64,000 nt of DNA from Streptomyces sp. I05A-00742 (GCF_013055795.1 NZ_JABETO010000023.1:1-64000), one strand, 5' to 3'. Counted from the first letter of the stretch, positions 40,039-49,714 are shown. The notes: a model not told the origin generated them from the letters alone. Numbers and translations: made by a program.

Positions 40039-42065
40039 TGGGCACCGAGGAGAAGAGCGGACGGGCGAAGGACCGCCCCTGGCTCATGCGGACGTACGCC
40101 GGCCACTCCACCGCCGAGGCGTCCAACGAGCTCTACCGGCGCAACCTCGCCAAGGGCCAGACCGGCCTGTCGGTCGCGTTCGACCTCCCGACGCAGACCG
40201 GCTACGACCCCGACCACATCCTCGCCCGCGGCGAGGTCGGCCGGGTCGGGGTCCCGGTCTCCCAGCTCGGCGACATGCGGCGGCTGTTCCAGGACATTCC
40301 GCTGGAGCAGATGAACACCTCCATGACCATCAACGCCACCGCCATGTGGCTGCTGGCGATGTACCAGGTGGTCGCGGAGGAACAGGGCGCGGACATCACC
40401 AAACTCCAGGGGACGACGCAGAACGACATCGTCAAGGAGTACCTCTCGCGCGGGACGCACGTCTTCCCGCCGGGCCCGTCGCTGCGGCTGACCACCGACA
40501 TGATCACGTACACGGTCAACCACATCCCCAAGTGGAACCCGATCAACATCTGCAGCTACCACCTCCAGGAGGCGGGGGCCACCCCGGTCCAGGAGATCTC
40601 GTACGCGATGGCCACCGCGATCGCCGTGCTGGACGCCGTGTTCGCCTCCGGCCGGATCCCCGAGGAGCGCAGGGGCGACGTCGTCGCCCGCATCTCCTTC
40701 TTCGTCAACGCGGGCGTCCGGTTCGTCGAGGAGATGTGCAAGATGCGGGCGTTCTCCCGCATCTGGGACCGGATCACCCGGGAGCGCTACGGCATCGAGA
40801 ACCCCAAGCAGCGCCGCTTCCGCTACGGCGTACAGGTCAACTCGCTCGGCCTGACCGAGGCCCAGCCGGAGAACAACGTCCAGCGCATCGTGCTGGAGAT
40901 GCTGGCCGTCACCCTCTCCAAGGACGCCCGCGCCCGCGCCGTCCAGCTGCCCGCCTGGAACGAGGCGCTCGGCCTGCCGCGCCCCTGGGACCAGCAGTGG
41001 TCGCTGCGCATCCAGCAGGTACTGGCGCACGAGAGCGACCTGCTGGAGTACGAGGACATCTTCGCCGGGTCGCACGTCATCGAGGAGAAGGTGGCCGCGC
41101 TCGTCACCGAGAGCCTGGCGGAGATCGACCGCATCCAGGAGATGGGCGGCGCGATGGCAGCCGTCGAGTCCGGCTACCTCAAGGCCCAGCTGGTCTCCTC
41201 GCACGCCGAGCGCCGGGCGCGGATCGAGTCGGGCGAGGAGAAGATCGTCGGGGTCAACTGCTTCGAGACCACCGAGCCCAACCCGCTCACCGCCGATCTC
41301 GACACCGCCATCATGACCGTCGACCCCGCCAACGAGGCGCGGGTCGTGGCCGCGCTGCACTCCTGGCGCGACGACCGCGACGAGTTCCGCGCCCAGGAGG
41401 CCCTTTCGGTCCTCAAGAAGACGGCGGCGGGCTCGGAGAACCTGATGCCGGCCACCCTGGAGTGCGTACGGGCCGGTGTGACGACCGGGGAGTGGGCCTG
41501 GGCGCTCCGCGACGTCTTCGGCGAGTTCCGCGCCCCGACGGGCGTCAGCGGCGCGCCCCTGGCCGTGACCGCCGAGGCGGGCACGCCGCTCGCCGCGGTC
41601 CGGGAGAAGGTCGCCAGGACCGCGGAGGAACTGGGCGGCGGCAGGCTGCGGCTGCTGGTGGGCAAGCCCGGTCTCGACGGGCACTCCAACGGCGCGGAGC
41701 AGATCGCCGTCCGCGCCCGCGACGCCGGCTTCGAGGTGGTCTACCAGGGGATCCGGCTGACCCCCGAGCAGATCGTCGCGGCCGCCGTCGCGGAGGACGT
41801 GCACTGTGTCGGCCTGTCCATCCTGTCCGGCTCGCACGCCGAGCTCGTGCCCGACGTACTGGCCCGGCTGCGGGCGGCGGGCGCGGGTGACATGCCCGTG
41901 ATCGTGGGCGGCATCATCCCGTCCGCGGACGCCACCGCGCTGCGGGAGGCGGGGGTGGCCGCCGTCTTCACCCCGAAGGACTTCGGTATCACCGAGATCA
42001 TCGGTCGTATCGTCGACGAGATCCGCACAGCGAACGCGCTCGACCCCCTGGAGGTCTCCGCATGA
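40038..42065 (+). CDS. meaA: Ethylmalonyl-CoA mutase (B12-dependent)
   Basis: 675 aa. The catalytic barrel is about 1-520 (TYAGHSTAEASNELYRRNLAKGQTGLSVAFDLPTQTGYD, LQGTTQNDIVKEYLSRGT, GVNCFETTEPNPL), and the C-terminal cobalamin domain carries VGKPGLDGHSNGAEQIA (DxHxxG), SGSH and VGGIIP. It rearranges (2R)-ethylmalonyl-CoA to methylsuccinyl-CoA. The ATG overlaps the ccr stop (TGATG). The fused single-chain form and place between ccr and the lyase separate it from methylmalonyl-CoA and isobutyryl-CoA mutases. Confidence 0.95.
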   Translation: MGTEEKSGRAKDRPWLMRTYAGHSTAEASNELYRRNLAKGQTGLSVAFDLPTQTGYDPDHILARGEVGRVGVPVSQLGDMRRLFQDIPLEQMNTSMTINATAMWLLAMYQVVAEEQGADITKLQGTTQNDIVKEYLSRGTHVFPPGPSLRLTTDMITYTVNHIPKWNPINICSYHLQEAGATPVQEISYAMATAIAVLDAVFASGRIPEERRGDVVARISFFVNAGVRFVEEMCKMRAFSRIWDRITRERYGIENPKQRRFRYGVQVNSLGLTEAQPENNVQRIVLEMLAVTLSKDARARAVQLPAWNEALGLPRPWDQQWSLRIQQVLAHESDLLEYEDIFAGSHVIEEKVAALVTESLAEIDRIQEMGGAMAAVESGYLKAQLVSSHAERRARIESGEEKIVGVNCFETTEPNPLTADLDTAIMTVDPANEARVVAALHSWRDDRDEFRAQEALSVLKKTAAGSENLMPATLECVRAGVTTGEWAWALRDVFGEFRAPTGVSGAPLAVTAEAGTPLAAVREKVARTAEELGGGRLRLLVGKPGLDGHSNGAEQIAVRARDAGFEVVYQGIRLTPEQIVAAAVAEDVHCVGLSILSGSHAELVPDVLARLRAAGAGDMPVIVGGIIPSADATALREAGVAAVFTPKDFGITEIIGRIVDEIRTANALDPLEVSA

Positions 42066-43054
42066 CCGGCACCCCCCTCACCGGCACCCCTGACGTCCCC
42101 GTCAACCGGCTCCGCCCCCGCCGCTCCTGCCTCGCCGTCCCCGGCAGCAACCCGCGTTTCCTGGAGAAGGCTCAAGGCCTCCCGGCGGACCAGGTCTTCC
42201 TCGACCTGGAGGACGCCTGCGCGCCGATCGCCAAGGAGGGCGCGCGCCACAAGATCGTGGACGCGCTCAACAACGGCGACTGGACCGGCAAGACCAGGGT
42301 CGTCCGCGTCAACGACTGGACCACGCACTGGACGTACCGGGACGTCATCACGGTCGTCGAGGGCGCGGGCCCGAACCTGGACTGCATCATGCTGCCCAAG
42401 GTGCAGGACGCCCAGCAGATCGCCGCCCTGGACCTGCTGCTGACGCAGATCGAGAAGACCATGGGCTTCGAGGTCGGCCGGATCGGCATCGAGGCGCAGA
42501 TCGAGAACGCCAAGGGCCTGGTGAACGTGGACGCCATCGCCGCCGCGTCGCCGCGCATGGAGACCATCGTCTTCGGCCCGGCCGACTTCATGGCCTCCAT
42601 CAACATGAAGTCCCTGGTCGTCGGCGAGCAGCCGCCCGGCTACGGCGCGGACGCCTACCACTACATCCTGATGCGCATCCTGATGGCTGCCCGCGCCCAC
42701 GATCTCCAGGCGATCGACGGCCCCTACCTCCAGATCCGCAACGCGGACGGCTACCGCGAGGTCGCGGGGCGCGCCGCGGCGCTGGGCTTCGACGGCAAGT
42801 GGGTGCTCCACCCGGACCAGGTGGCGCTCGCCAACGAGATCTTCTCGCCCTCGCAGGAGGACTACGACCACGCCGAGCTGATCCTCGACGCCTACGCGTA
42901 CTGCACCTCCGAGGAGGGCGGCGCCAAGGGTTCGGCCATGCTCGGCGACGAGATGATCGACGAGGCCAGCCGGAAGATGGCGCTGGTGATCGCGGGCAAG
43001 GGCCGCGCGGCCGGCATGTCCCGTACGTCCAAGTTCGAGATCCCGGAGGCATGA
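42062..43054 (+). CDS. Malyl-CoA/beta-methylmalyl-CoA lyase (CitE-like)
   Basis: 330 aa HpcH/HpaI aldolase-type TIM barrel. RSCLAVPGSNPRFLEKAQ, QVFLDLEDACAP (metal Glu/Asp), CIMLPKVQDA, IGIEAQIENAKGLVNV and VFGPADFMASI are the family blocks. It should cleave beta-methylmalyl-CoA to glyoxylate and propionyl-CoA at the end of the ethylmalonyl-CoA route. The ATG overlaps meaA (ATGA) and the stop overlaps the next gene, indicating tight coupling. Confidence 0.93.
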   Translation: MTGTPLTGTPDVPVNRLRPRRSCLAVPGSNPRFLEKAQGLPADQVFLDLEDACAPIAKEGARHKIVDALNNGDWTGKTRVVRVNDWTTHWTYRDVITVVEGAGPNLDCIMLPKVQDAQQIAALDLLLTQIEKTMGFEVGRIGIEAQIENAKGLVNVDAIAAASPRMETIVFGPADFMASINMKSLVVGEQPPGYGADAYHYILMRILMAARAHDLQAIDGPYLQIRNADGYREVAGRAAALGFDGKWVLHPDQVALANEIFSPSQEDYDHAELILDAYAYCTSEEGGAKGSAMLGDEMIDEASRKMALVIAGKGRAAGMSRTSKFEIPEA

Positions 43055-43572
43055 CCGCCATGCAGTTCGGCCGGACCTACGAAGAGTTCACCGTCGGCGA
43101 CGTCTACAAGCACTGGCCCGGGAAGACCGTCACCGAATACGACGACCACCTCTTCTGTCTGCTCACCATGAACCATCACCCGTTGCACATGGACAGCAAC
43201 TACGCGGAACGGACCACCGACTTCGGGAAGAACGTCGTCGTCGGCAATTACATCTATTCGCTGCTGCTGGGCATGTCGGTTCCCGATGTCTCCGGGAAGG
43301 CGATCGCCAACCTGGAGGTCGAGTCGCTGAAGCACGTCGCGCCGACGTTCCATGGCGACACCATCTACGGCGAGACGACCGTCCTGGACAAGACGCCGTC
43401 GAAGTCGAAGAGCGACCGCGGGATCGTGCATGTGGAGACCCGCGGTTACAAGCAGGACGGCACCCTGGTCTGCGTCTTCCGGCGCAAGGTGATGGTGCCC
43501 ACCGCCACGTACATCGAGGAGCGCGGCGGCGAGCAGCCCGGCCGCCCCGAACCGATCGCCCGGGAGAAGTGA
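43051..43572 (+). CDS. mch: Mesaconyl-CoA hydratase-like MaoC protein
   Basis: 173 aa single hot-dog fold. Starts FGRTYEEFTVGDVYKHWPGKTVTEYDDHLFCLLTMNHHPLHMD. The R-hydratase motif GDxNPxH reads TMNHHPLH, so the usual catalytic Asp is Asn while the His remains. It hydrates mesaconyl-C1-CoA to beta-methylmalyl-CoA in this pathway. Proteobacterial Mch is twice as long; the half-length form is usual beside ccr/meaA in actinomycetes. ATG overlaps the lyase stop; ribosome site GGAGG. Confidence 0.9.
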   Translation: MTAMQFGRTYEEFTVGDVYKHWPGKTVTEYDDHLFCLLTMNHHPLHMDSNYAERTTDFGKNVVVGNYIYSLLLGMSVPDVSGKAIANLEVESLKHVAPTFHGDTIYGETTVLDKTPSKSKSDRGIVHVETRGYKQDGTLVCVFRRKVMVPTATYIEERGGEQPGRPEPIAREK

Positions 43573-43573
43573 G

Positions 43574-44779
43574 ATGGGCCGCCTCGCGCAGACCGAAGGA
43601 CTGACGGACGTCCAGCGGGAGATCCTCGCCACGGTCCGTGATTTCGTCGACAAGGAAATCATTCCGGTCGCGACGGAACTTGAGCACCGCGATGAATATC
43701 CGACCCAGATAGTCGAGGGCCTCAAGGAACTCGGTCTCTTCGGGCTGATGATCCCCGAGGAGTACGGCGGGCTCGGTGAGTCGCTTCTCACATACGCGCT
43801 CTGCGTCGAGGAGATCGCCCGCGGCTGGATGAGTGTGTCGGGAATCATCAATACACACTTCATCGTCGCGTACATGCTCAAGCAGCACGGGACGCAGGAG
43901 CAGCGGGAGCACTTCCTGCCGCGGATGGCGGCCGGCGAGGTCCGGGGCGCGTTCTCGATGTCCGAGCCGGGGCTGGGCTCCGATGTGTCGGCCATCACGT
44001 CGAAGGGCGTGCGGGACGGGGACGACTACGTCCTCACCGGCCAGAAGATGTGGCTGACCAACGGCGGCTCGTCGACGCTGGTGGCGGTGTTGTGCCGGAC
44101 CGACGAGGGGCTGCCCGAGGGGTCGGCGCCGCATAAGTCGATGACCACGTTCCTGGTGGAGAAGGAGCCCGGGTTCGGGCAGGTCAAACCGGGTCTCACC
44201 ATCCCCGGCAAGATCGACAAGATGGGCTACAAGGGCGTCGACACCACCGAGTTGATCATGGATGGGCTGCGCGTCCCGGCCGGCCGGGTGCTCGGCGGGA
44301 CCACCGGGCGCGGCTTCTACCAGATGATGGACGGCGTCGAGGTCGGCCGCGTCAACGTCGCGGCCCGTGGCTGCGGCGTCGCACAGCGTGCGTTCGAACT
44401 GGGCGTCGCCTACGCGCAGCAGCGTCACACGTTCGGTAAGGCCATTGCCCAGCATCAGGCCATTCAGTTCAAGTTGGCCGAAATGGGGACAAAGGTCGAA
44501 GCGGCCCATGCGATGATGGTGAGGGCAGCCCGCACCAAGGACTCCGGTCAGCGCAACGACCTGGAGGCCGGGATGGCCAAATACCTCGCCTCCGAGTACT
44601 GCAAAGAGGTGGTCGAGGATGCCTTCCGCATCCACGGCGGCTACGGCTTCTCCAAGGAGTACGAGATCGAGCGCCTCTACCGGGAGGCCCCGATGCTCCT
44701 GATCGGGGAAGGAACGGCAGAGATCCAGAAAATGATCATCGGCCGTCGACTCCTTGAGGAGTACCGGATCCAGGGGTAA
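43574..44779 (+). CDS. mcd: Methylsuccinyl-CoA dehydrogenase (acyl-CoA dehydrogenase family)
   Basis: 401 aa FAD-dependent acyl-CoA dehydrogenase. Seen: GLFGLMIPEEYGGLG, SMSEPGLGSDVSAI, the FAD-binding LTGQKMWLTNGGSST, QRHTFGKAIAQHQ, IHGGYGFSKEYEIERLYRE, and the catalytic Glu in LIGEGTAEIQK. By operon position it oxidises methylsuccinyl-CoA to mesaconyl-CoA. ATG one base after the mch stop. Last gene of the operon. Confidence 0.93.
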   Translation: MGRLAQTEGLTDVQREILATVRDFVDKEIIPVATELEHRDEYPTQIVEGLKELGLFGLMIPEEYGGLGESLLTYALCVEEIARGWMSVSGIINTHFIVAYMLKQHGTQEQREHFLPRMAAGEVRGAFSMSEPGLGSDVSAITSKGVRDGDDYVLTGQKMWLTNGGSSTLVAVLCRTDEGLPEGSAPHKSMTTFLVEKEPGFGQVKPGLTIPGKIDKMGYKGVDTTELIMDGLRVPAGRVLGGTTGRGFYQMMDGVEVGRVNVAARGCGVAQRAFELGVAYAQQRHTFGKAIAQHQAIQFKLAEMGTKVEAAHAMMVRAARTKDSGQRNDLEAGMAKYLASEYCKEVVEDAFRIHGGYGFSKEYEIERLYREAPMLLIGEGTAEIQKMIIGRRLLEEYRIQG

Positions 44780-44905
44780 ACCGGGGGGAATTGTCCGAAA
44801 TGGGAGACTTTCGTAGAGGAATTGTCGAGAAGTAGATCACACTCTGTCATCGATGTCCGGCCACCGACTGGCCCCGGCGCTTAGCCAGTTGCCGCTCGCA
44901 ACCGA

Positions 44906-44911
44906 TAGCAT
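44906..44911 (+). promoter_or_regulatory. Probable -10 box of the psd-pssA operon
   Basis: TAGCAT (TANNNT form), 59 bases before the psd ATG. The -35 is weak, so the call is tentative. Confidence 0.4.
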
Positions 44912-44970
44912 CGCCGGAAAGCCGCCGTCCCCCGATCGTTACGCGGCACCCTCCGCTACGAAGGTCACCC

Positions 44971-45627
44971 ATGCCCCACAGCTCTACCTCTGCACCACGC
45001 GATAGCCGTCTCGGCGTGCGCCTCGCGCGCGGAGCTTCGCCGTGGCTCCTGCCGACCGTCGCCACGGCGGCCGTCAGCCTCACCCGTGCCCGCCGCTCCG
45101 GGCGCTGGGCCGCACTCGCCGTCCCCTCGACCGCGCTGGCGGCCGGCATGCTGTGGTTCTTCCGCGACCCCGAGCGCGAGATCGCCCAGGGCCGGGTCAT
45201 CTCGCCCGCCGACGGCGTGGTGCAGAGCATCATGCCCTGGAAGGACGGCCGCACCCGCGTCGCGATCTTCATGAGCCCGCTCAACGTCCACGTCAACCGC
45301 GCGCCGCTCGCCGGCACGGTGACGTCGGTCGAGCACATCCCCGGCGGGTTCGTTCCGGCGTTCAACAAGGAGAGCGAGAACAACGAGCGCGTTGTCTGGC
45401 ACTTCGACACCGAACTCGGCGACATCGAGATGGTGCAGATCGCCGGTGCCGTGGCCCGGCGCATCGTCCCCTACGTGCCCCAGGGCACCAAGGTGGAGCA
45501 GGGCGAGCGCATCGGCCTGATCCGCTTCGGCTCGCGCGTCGACATCTACCTGCCGGAGGGCGTGGAGGCGGCTGTCGAGGTGGGCCAGGCCACTACAGCA
45601 GGAGTGACCCGCCTTGACCGTGATTGA
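44971..45627 (+). CDS. psd: Phosphatidylserine decarboxylase proenzyme (short form)
   Basis: 218 aa. An N-terminal hydrophobic pair is followed by WFFRDPEREI, VISPADG, SPLNVHVNRAPLAG, and IRFGSRVDIYLPEG. Autocleavage should occur between Gly and Ser of FGS to make the pyruvoyl beta/alpha chains. It makes phosphatidylethanolamine at the membrane. AAGG six bases before the ATG. It overlaps pssA by 14 bases, so enzymes for consecutive steps are co-translated. Confidence 0.94.
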   Translation: MPHSSTSAPRDSRLGVRLARGASPWLLPTVATAAVSLTRARRSGRWAALAVPSTALAAGMLWFFRDPEREIAQGRVISPADGVVQSIMPWKDGRTRVAIFMSPLNVHVNRAPLAGTVTSVEHIPGGFVPAFNKESENNERVVWHFDTELGDIEMVQIAGAVARRIVPYVPQGTKVEQGERIGLIRFGSRVDIYLPEGVEAAVEVGQATTAGVTRLDRD

Positions 45628-46468
45628 TCCCGACACACAGGCGACCTGGGTCCCGGAGGCGGAGCCCGAGGACGACGTCGACGACATGCCGCTCTCCACA
45701 CGGCTGTCGATAGCGGACACCCTCACCCTGGGCAACGCGATCTGCGGTTTCATGGCGGTGTACTTCACCACCACCGGCATCCTCATCCCGCACCTCACCA
45801 ACAGTGAGGACGGCGGCATGGCGCGCAACAGCGCCGCCACCGCGGTGATGCTGATGCTGCTCGCCTCGGTCTTCGACCTGTTCGACGGCCTGGTGGCCCG
45901 CAAGCTGCGCAGTTCGGCGATGGGCGCGGAGCTGGACAACCTCTCCGACCTGATCAGCTTCGGTCTCGCCCCCGCCTACTTCGTGGTCGTCTGGGGCGTC
46001 GTCGCCCAGGGCGCCCACCAGAAGGTCTCCGCCGTCGCGGCCGTGGTCGTCCTGCTCGCCGTCGTACTCCGGCTCGCCCGGTTCTCCTGCGTCCCCATGC
46101 GCGACGGCGTCTTCCAGGGCATGCCCAGCCCCTTCGGCGCCCTCACCGTCGTCTCCGTCGTCCTGCTGGAGCTCCCCTTCGTCCCGACGCTCCTCGCGAT
46201 CGTCGGCGTCGCCTGGCTCATGGTCAGCCGCGTCGAGTACCCCAAGCCCCGGGGCCGGCTCGCCGTCGCCATGCTCGGCTGGATCGTCTCCACCATGGGC
46301 CTCCTGGCCGCCTGGGCCTTCGACGCCCCCGGCGGCGAGCTCATGCTCCAGACCGGGTGCGCCCTCCAGGTCGTCCTCGGCGCGGTCATTCCGCTGTTCG
46401 CCACCGCGCGGCGGGTGAACACCTTCCGCGACAATCGGCGGGAGGCGCGGGCGGCGCAGCTGCCGTGA
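45614..46468 (+). CDS. pssA: CDP-diacylglycerol-serine O-phosphatidyltransferase
   Basis: 284 aa integral membrane enzyme with about eight helices. The CDP-alcohol phosphatidyltransferase signature D-x2-DG-x2-AR-x8-G-x3-D-x3-D is complete in VFDLFDGLVARKLRSSAMGAELDNLSDLI. It makes phosphatidylserine for psd. The TTG start at 45614 has GGAG nine bases upstream; a GTG at 45620 is an alternative. Confidence 0.93.
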   Translation: MTVIDPDTQATWVPEAEPEDDVDDMPLSTRLSIADTLTLGNAICGFMAVYFTTTGILIPHLTNSEDGGMARNSAATAVMLMLLASVFDLFDGLVARKLRSSAMGAELDNLSDLISFGLAPAYFVVVWGVVAQGAHQKVSAVAAVVVLLAVVLRLARFSCVPMRDGVFQGMPSPFGALTVVSVVLLELPFVPTLLAIVGVAWLMVSRVEYPKPRGRLAVAMLGWIVSTMGLLAAWAFDAPGGELMLQTGCALQVVLGAVIPLFATARRVNTFRDNRREARAAQLP

Positions 46469-46489
46469 TCCCGCGGTGCGTGCCCGTAC

Positions 46490-46517
46490 GAGGCCCCGAG
46501 CGAGAGCTCGGGGCCTC
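46490..46517 (+). terminator. Rho-independent terminator of psd-pssA
   Basis: 11-bp arms GAGGCCCCGAG and CTCGGGGCCTC around CGAGAG, followed by ATCGTTTTTG. This is the clearest classical terminator in the window. Confidence 0.9.
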
Positions 46518-46570
46518 ATCGTTTTTGCGGGGGCGAGCCCCCGCACCCCCCCAAACCGCGCTCCGCGCGG

Positions 46571-46643
46571 TTGTCCTCAAACGCCGGACGGGCTGAAGTG
46601 TGCGCCCGGGCCGAAATCCAGCCCGTCCGGCGTTTGAGGACAA
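46571..46643. repeat. Large intergenic palindrome, copy of the 14586 element
   Basis: Perfect 25-bp arms (46571-46595 and 46619-46643) with a 23-base loop. The arm core differs from the 14586 copy at one base (AAACGCC against AATCGCC). A GAAACGGTGAAAGGG segment follows near 46685, again as at 14690. Lies between convergent pssA and glycerate kinase. Confidence 0.85.
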
Positions 46644-46724
46644 GCGGCGAAGCCGCTTTCAAAGGGGTTGCGGGCCCTCCCGCAGAAACGGTGAAAGGGT
46701 GGGACCGGGGCACCCCCTAGGCGC

Positions 46725-47849
46725 TCAGCCGAGACATTCCCGAGCAATCCGCTCCCCCACCCGCTCCAGGAGCGCCCCCGCCTCCGCCATGCACCGCTCC
46801 GGATCCGGCTCAAGCTCGGAAAGCGCGTACGCCCGCCCAACCCCAAGCGCCACCAAATCCTCCCACTCCAACCCCAACCGCCCACAAACAGCCACCACCC
46901 GAACCCCCCGCCCCCGAGCCACCGCCGCCACCCCCGCAACCGCCTTCCCCCGCAGCGTCTGCTCGTCGAGCGACCCCTCCCCCGTGATCACCACATCGGC
47001 CCGCTCCAGCGCCTCGGCGAACCCGACGACGTCGAGCAGCACCTCGATGCCGGGCCGGAACACGGCCCCGAGCCCGGCGAGCGCGCCGTAGCCGAGCCCA
47101 CCGGCGGCGCCCGCGCCCGGCGCGTCCGCCAAGGCAGGGTCCAGAGCACGGGCGATGCGGCCGAGAGCGGCGTCCAGGACGGCGATGTCGCCCGGGGAGG
47201 CGCCCTTCTGCGGGCCGTAGACGGCGGCGGCGCCCGAGGGCCCGGTCAGGGGGTTGTCGACGTCGCAGGCGAGGACGACGGAGGTGCGGGCCAGCCGTTC
47301 GTCGAGCCCGGAGAGGTCGACGCGGTCGAGGGCGGCGAGCGCGGCCCCGCCGGGGCCGAGGGGCCGCCCGGAGGCGTCGAGGAAGCGCGCGCCGAGCGCG
47401 GCGAGCATGCCGGCACCGCCGTCGGTGGTGGCACTGCCGCCCACACCGAGCACGACGGTCCGGGCGCCGGCGTCGAGCGCGGCGCGCAGCAGCTCCCCGG
47501 TCCCGTAGGTGGTGGCGGTGAGCGGCGCGTACCGGCCCGGCGGCAGCCGGCGCAGGCCCGACGCCTCGGCCATCTCCACCACGGCGGTGTCGCCGCGCAG
47601 CGCCCAGGCCGCCGTGACGGGTTCGCCGAGCGGCCCGGCCACCCGGGCCGTGCGGCGTTCGAAGCCGGCGTTCCGCGCGGAGACGACCGCGTCCACCGTG
47701 CCGTCGCCACCGTCGGCGACGGGCAGCGCGGTCACGGTGGCGCCGGGCGCCGCCCGGCGGATCCCGGCGGTGAGGTGGTCGGCGACCTCGACGGCCGTCA
47801 GCGAGCCCTTGAACTTGTCCGCGGCGATGAGCACGTGTGCGTCGGTCAT
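46725..47849 (-). CDS. glxK: Glycerate 2-kinase
   Basis: 374 aa, normal for the GarK/GlxK family. Blocks: LIAADKFKGSLTAVEVADHL, PVADGGDGTVDAV, GVGGSATTDGGAGML, CDVDNPLTGPSGAAAVYGPQKGA, and GEGSLDEQTLRGKA. It phosphorylates glycerate for entry to glycolysis. AGGGGC stands six bases before the ATG. Many late codons use CCC/ACC heavily; otherwise ordinary. Confidence 0.93.
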   Translation of the reverse strand: MTDAHVLIAADKFKGSLTAVEVADHLTAGIRRAAPGATVTALPVADGGDGTVDAVVSARNAGFERRTARVAGPLGEPVTAAWALRGDTAVVEMAEASGLRRLPPGRYAPLTATTYGTGELLRAALDAGARTVVLGVGGSATTDGGAGMLAALGARFLDASGRPLGPGGAALAALDRVDLSGLDERLARTSVVLACDVDNPLTGPSGAAAVYGPQKGASPGDIAVLDAALGRIARALDPALADAPGAGAAGGLGYGALAGLGAVFRPGIEVLLDVVGFAEALERADVVITGEGSLDEQTLRGKAVAGVAAVARGRGVRVVAVCGRLGLEWEDLVALGVGRAYALSELEPDPERCMAEAGALLERVGERIARECLG

Positions 47850-47989
47850 CTGCTGCCCCTCTGTCCAGGTGTCGTCCGGTGCCCCGTCGCGCCGCGCCGA
47901 ACCCTATCCGTGGCATGGGGGCGCCGCCCATCCCTCCGGCGGCGTGCCAGCCCGTGGAATAGCCACCAATCCGGCCATAGTGGGGCGTC

Positions 47990-49684
47990 ATGAGCACCGA
48001 GACCACCGACGCGTCCCCCTCGCCGCGGGACGAACGCCCGGACCTGCCCCTGGTCGCCATCGGCGCCGTCGCCGTCCTGGCGGTGGTCGCCTGGGCGGCG
48101 CTCGGCAAGAGCTCCTTCGACCGGGTCTCCACGGACGCCCTCGGCTGGGTGCTGTCGAACTTCGCCTGGCTGTTCGTCATCGCCGCCGATGTGTTTCTCG
48201 TGCTGTGCGCGGTTATCGCCGTCAGCCGCTACGGGCGGATCCGGCTCGGCGCGGACGACTCCCAGCCGGAGTTCAGCAACCTGGCCTGGATCGCCATGAT
48301 GTTCAGCGCCGGCATGGGGATCGGCCTGATGTTCTACGGCGTCGGCGAGCCGCTCCAGCACTTCGTCGCACCGCCGCCGGGCAGCGGCGTCGACCCCGGC
48401 ACCCCGGCCGCCGCCCGTACCGCCCTGGAGTACTCGTTCTTCCACTGGACGCTGCACCCCTGGGCCATCTACGGCATGGCCGGCCTCGCGCTCGCCTACG
48501 CGGGCTTCCGCAAGGGCCGCGGCAACCGGCTGAGCTCCGTGTTCGTACCGCTGCTCGGCAAGGAGCGGGCGGACGGCTGGCCGGGCCGGGTCATCGACCT
48601 GCTCGCCGTCTTCGCGACGGTCTTCGGTACGGCCACCAGTCTGGGGCTGGGCGCACTCCAGGTGTCCAAGGGGCTGAACATCACCACCGGGGTCAAGGAC
48701 TCGACCTCCCTGGAGCTCATCGTCATCGCCTCCCTGTCGGCCGCCTTCGTGCTCTCGGCCTTCTCCGGCCTGCACAAGGGCGTCAAATGGCTGAGCACGC
48801 TCAACATCGCGCTGGCCGCCTGCCTGATGCTCTTCGTCTTCCTCCTCGGCCCCACCGTCTTCATCCTCAACACCGTCCCCGCCTCCACGGGCGGCTACCT
48901 GCACGACCTGGTCACCCTGGCCACCCGGACCGGCGCCTTCACGGACTCCAAGTGGCTGGGCGCCTGGACGGTGTTCTACTGGGCGTGGTGGCTCTCGTGG
49001 GCGCCGTTCGTCGGCACGTTCATCGCCCGCATCTCGCACGGCCGGACCATCCGCGAGTTCCTCGTGGGCGTGCTGCTCGTGCCCAGCGGTGCCACGGTCG
49101 TCTGGTTCTGCGTCATGGGCGGCAGCGCCCTCCGGCTGGACATGACCGGCGCCGCCGACATGGCCGGGACCGTCACCCAGGGCGCGGAGGCGTCGCTCTT
49201 CGCCCTCCTCGACACGCTGCCGCTGTCGACTCTCGTCTCCTGGGTCGCCATGGCGCTGGTGATGACGTACTTCATCACCAGCGCGGACTCGGCCTCCCTG
49301 GTCATGGGCTCCCTCACCAGCCGCGGCGCCCTGCACCCCAAGGACTGGCTGGTCGTCACCTGGGGCGTGCTGATGGCGGCCGTGGCGGCCGTCCTGCTGG
49401 TGGCGGGCGGCCTGAAGTCGCTCCAGTCCGCGACGATCCTCGTCGCCCTGCCGTTCGTCCTGGTGATGCTGGCCCTGTGCTGGTCGCTGCTGACCGAACT
49501 CCGCACCGACCCGGGCGCGGGCCCCGCCCGCCACCACGCGCTGCACGGGCTGCGGGACGCCCTGCGCACGATGGTCGGCGACGCGATCACCGAGCAGGGC
49601 CCGGTCCGGCACCCCCGGCTGCGGCGGGTCGCCGAGAGCGCCCGGGAGCGGGGCGAGGGGGACGACGGGGGCGCCCAGGGCTGA
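47990..49684 (+). CDS. BCCT-family betaine/choline/carnitine transporter
   Basis: 564 aa, 12 helices. Signature segments: MMFSAGMGIGLMFYGVGEPLQHF, EYSFFHWTLHPWAIYG, and FYWAWWLSWAPFVGTFIARISHGRTIREF. It takes up betaine, choline or related osmolytes with Na+ or H+. Short charged N- and C-terminal tails. Divergent from glxK. Confidence 0.94.
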   Translation: MSTETTDASPSPRDERPDLPLVAIGAVAVLAVVAWAALGKSSFDRVSTDALGWVLSNFAWLFVIAADVFLVLCAVIAVSRYGRIRLGADDSQPEFSNLAWIAMMFSAGMGIGLMFYGVGEPLQHFVAPPPGSGVDPGTPAAARTALEYSFFHWTLHPWAIYGMAGLALAYAGFRKGRGNRLSSVFVPLLGKERADGWPGRVIDLLAVFATVFGTATSLGLGALQVSKGLNITTGVKDSTSLELIVIASLSAAFVLSAFSGLHKGVKWLSTLNIALAACLMLFVFLLGPTVFILNTVPASTGGYLHDLVTLATRTGAFTDSKWLGAWTVFYWAWWLSWAPFVGTFIARISHGRTIREFLVGVLLVPSGATVVWFCVMGGSALRLDMTGAADMAGTVTQGAEASLFALLDTLPLSTLVSWVAMALVMTYFITSADSASLVMGSLTSRGALHPKDWLVVTWGVLMAAVAAVLLVAGGLKSLQSATILVALPFVLVMLALCWSLLTELRTDPGAGPARHHALHGLRDALRTMVGDAITEQGPVRHPRLRRVAESARERGEGDDGGAQG

Positions 49685-49714
49685 GACACGGGCCGAGGCA
49701 GGGGCTGAGGCAGG

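Noticed and set aside
38550..42065. One continuous 1171-codon frame covering ccr and meaA
   Set aside because: The first 490 codons are Arg/Gly-rich out-of-frame translation of ccr; real meaA begins at 40038 with a TGATG overlap.
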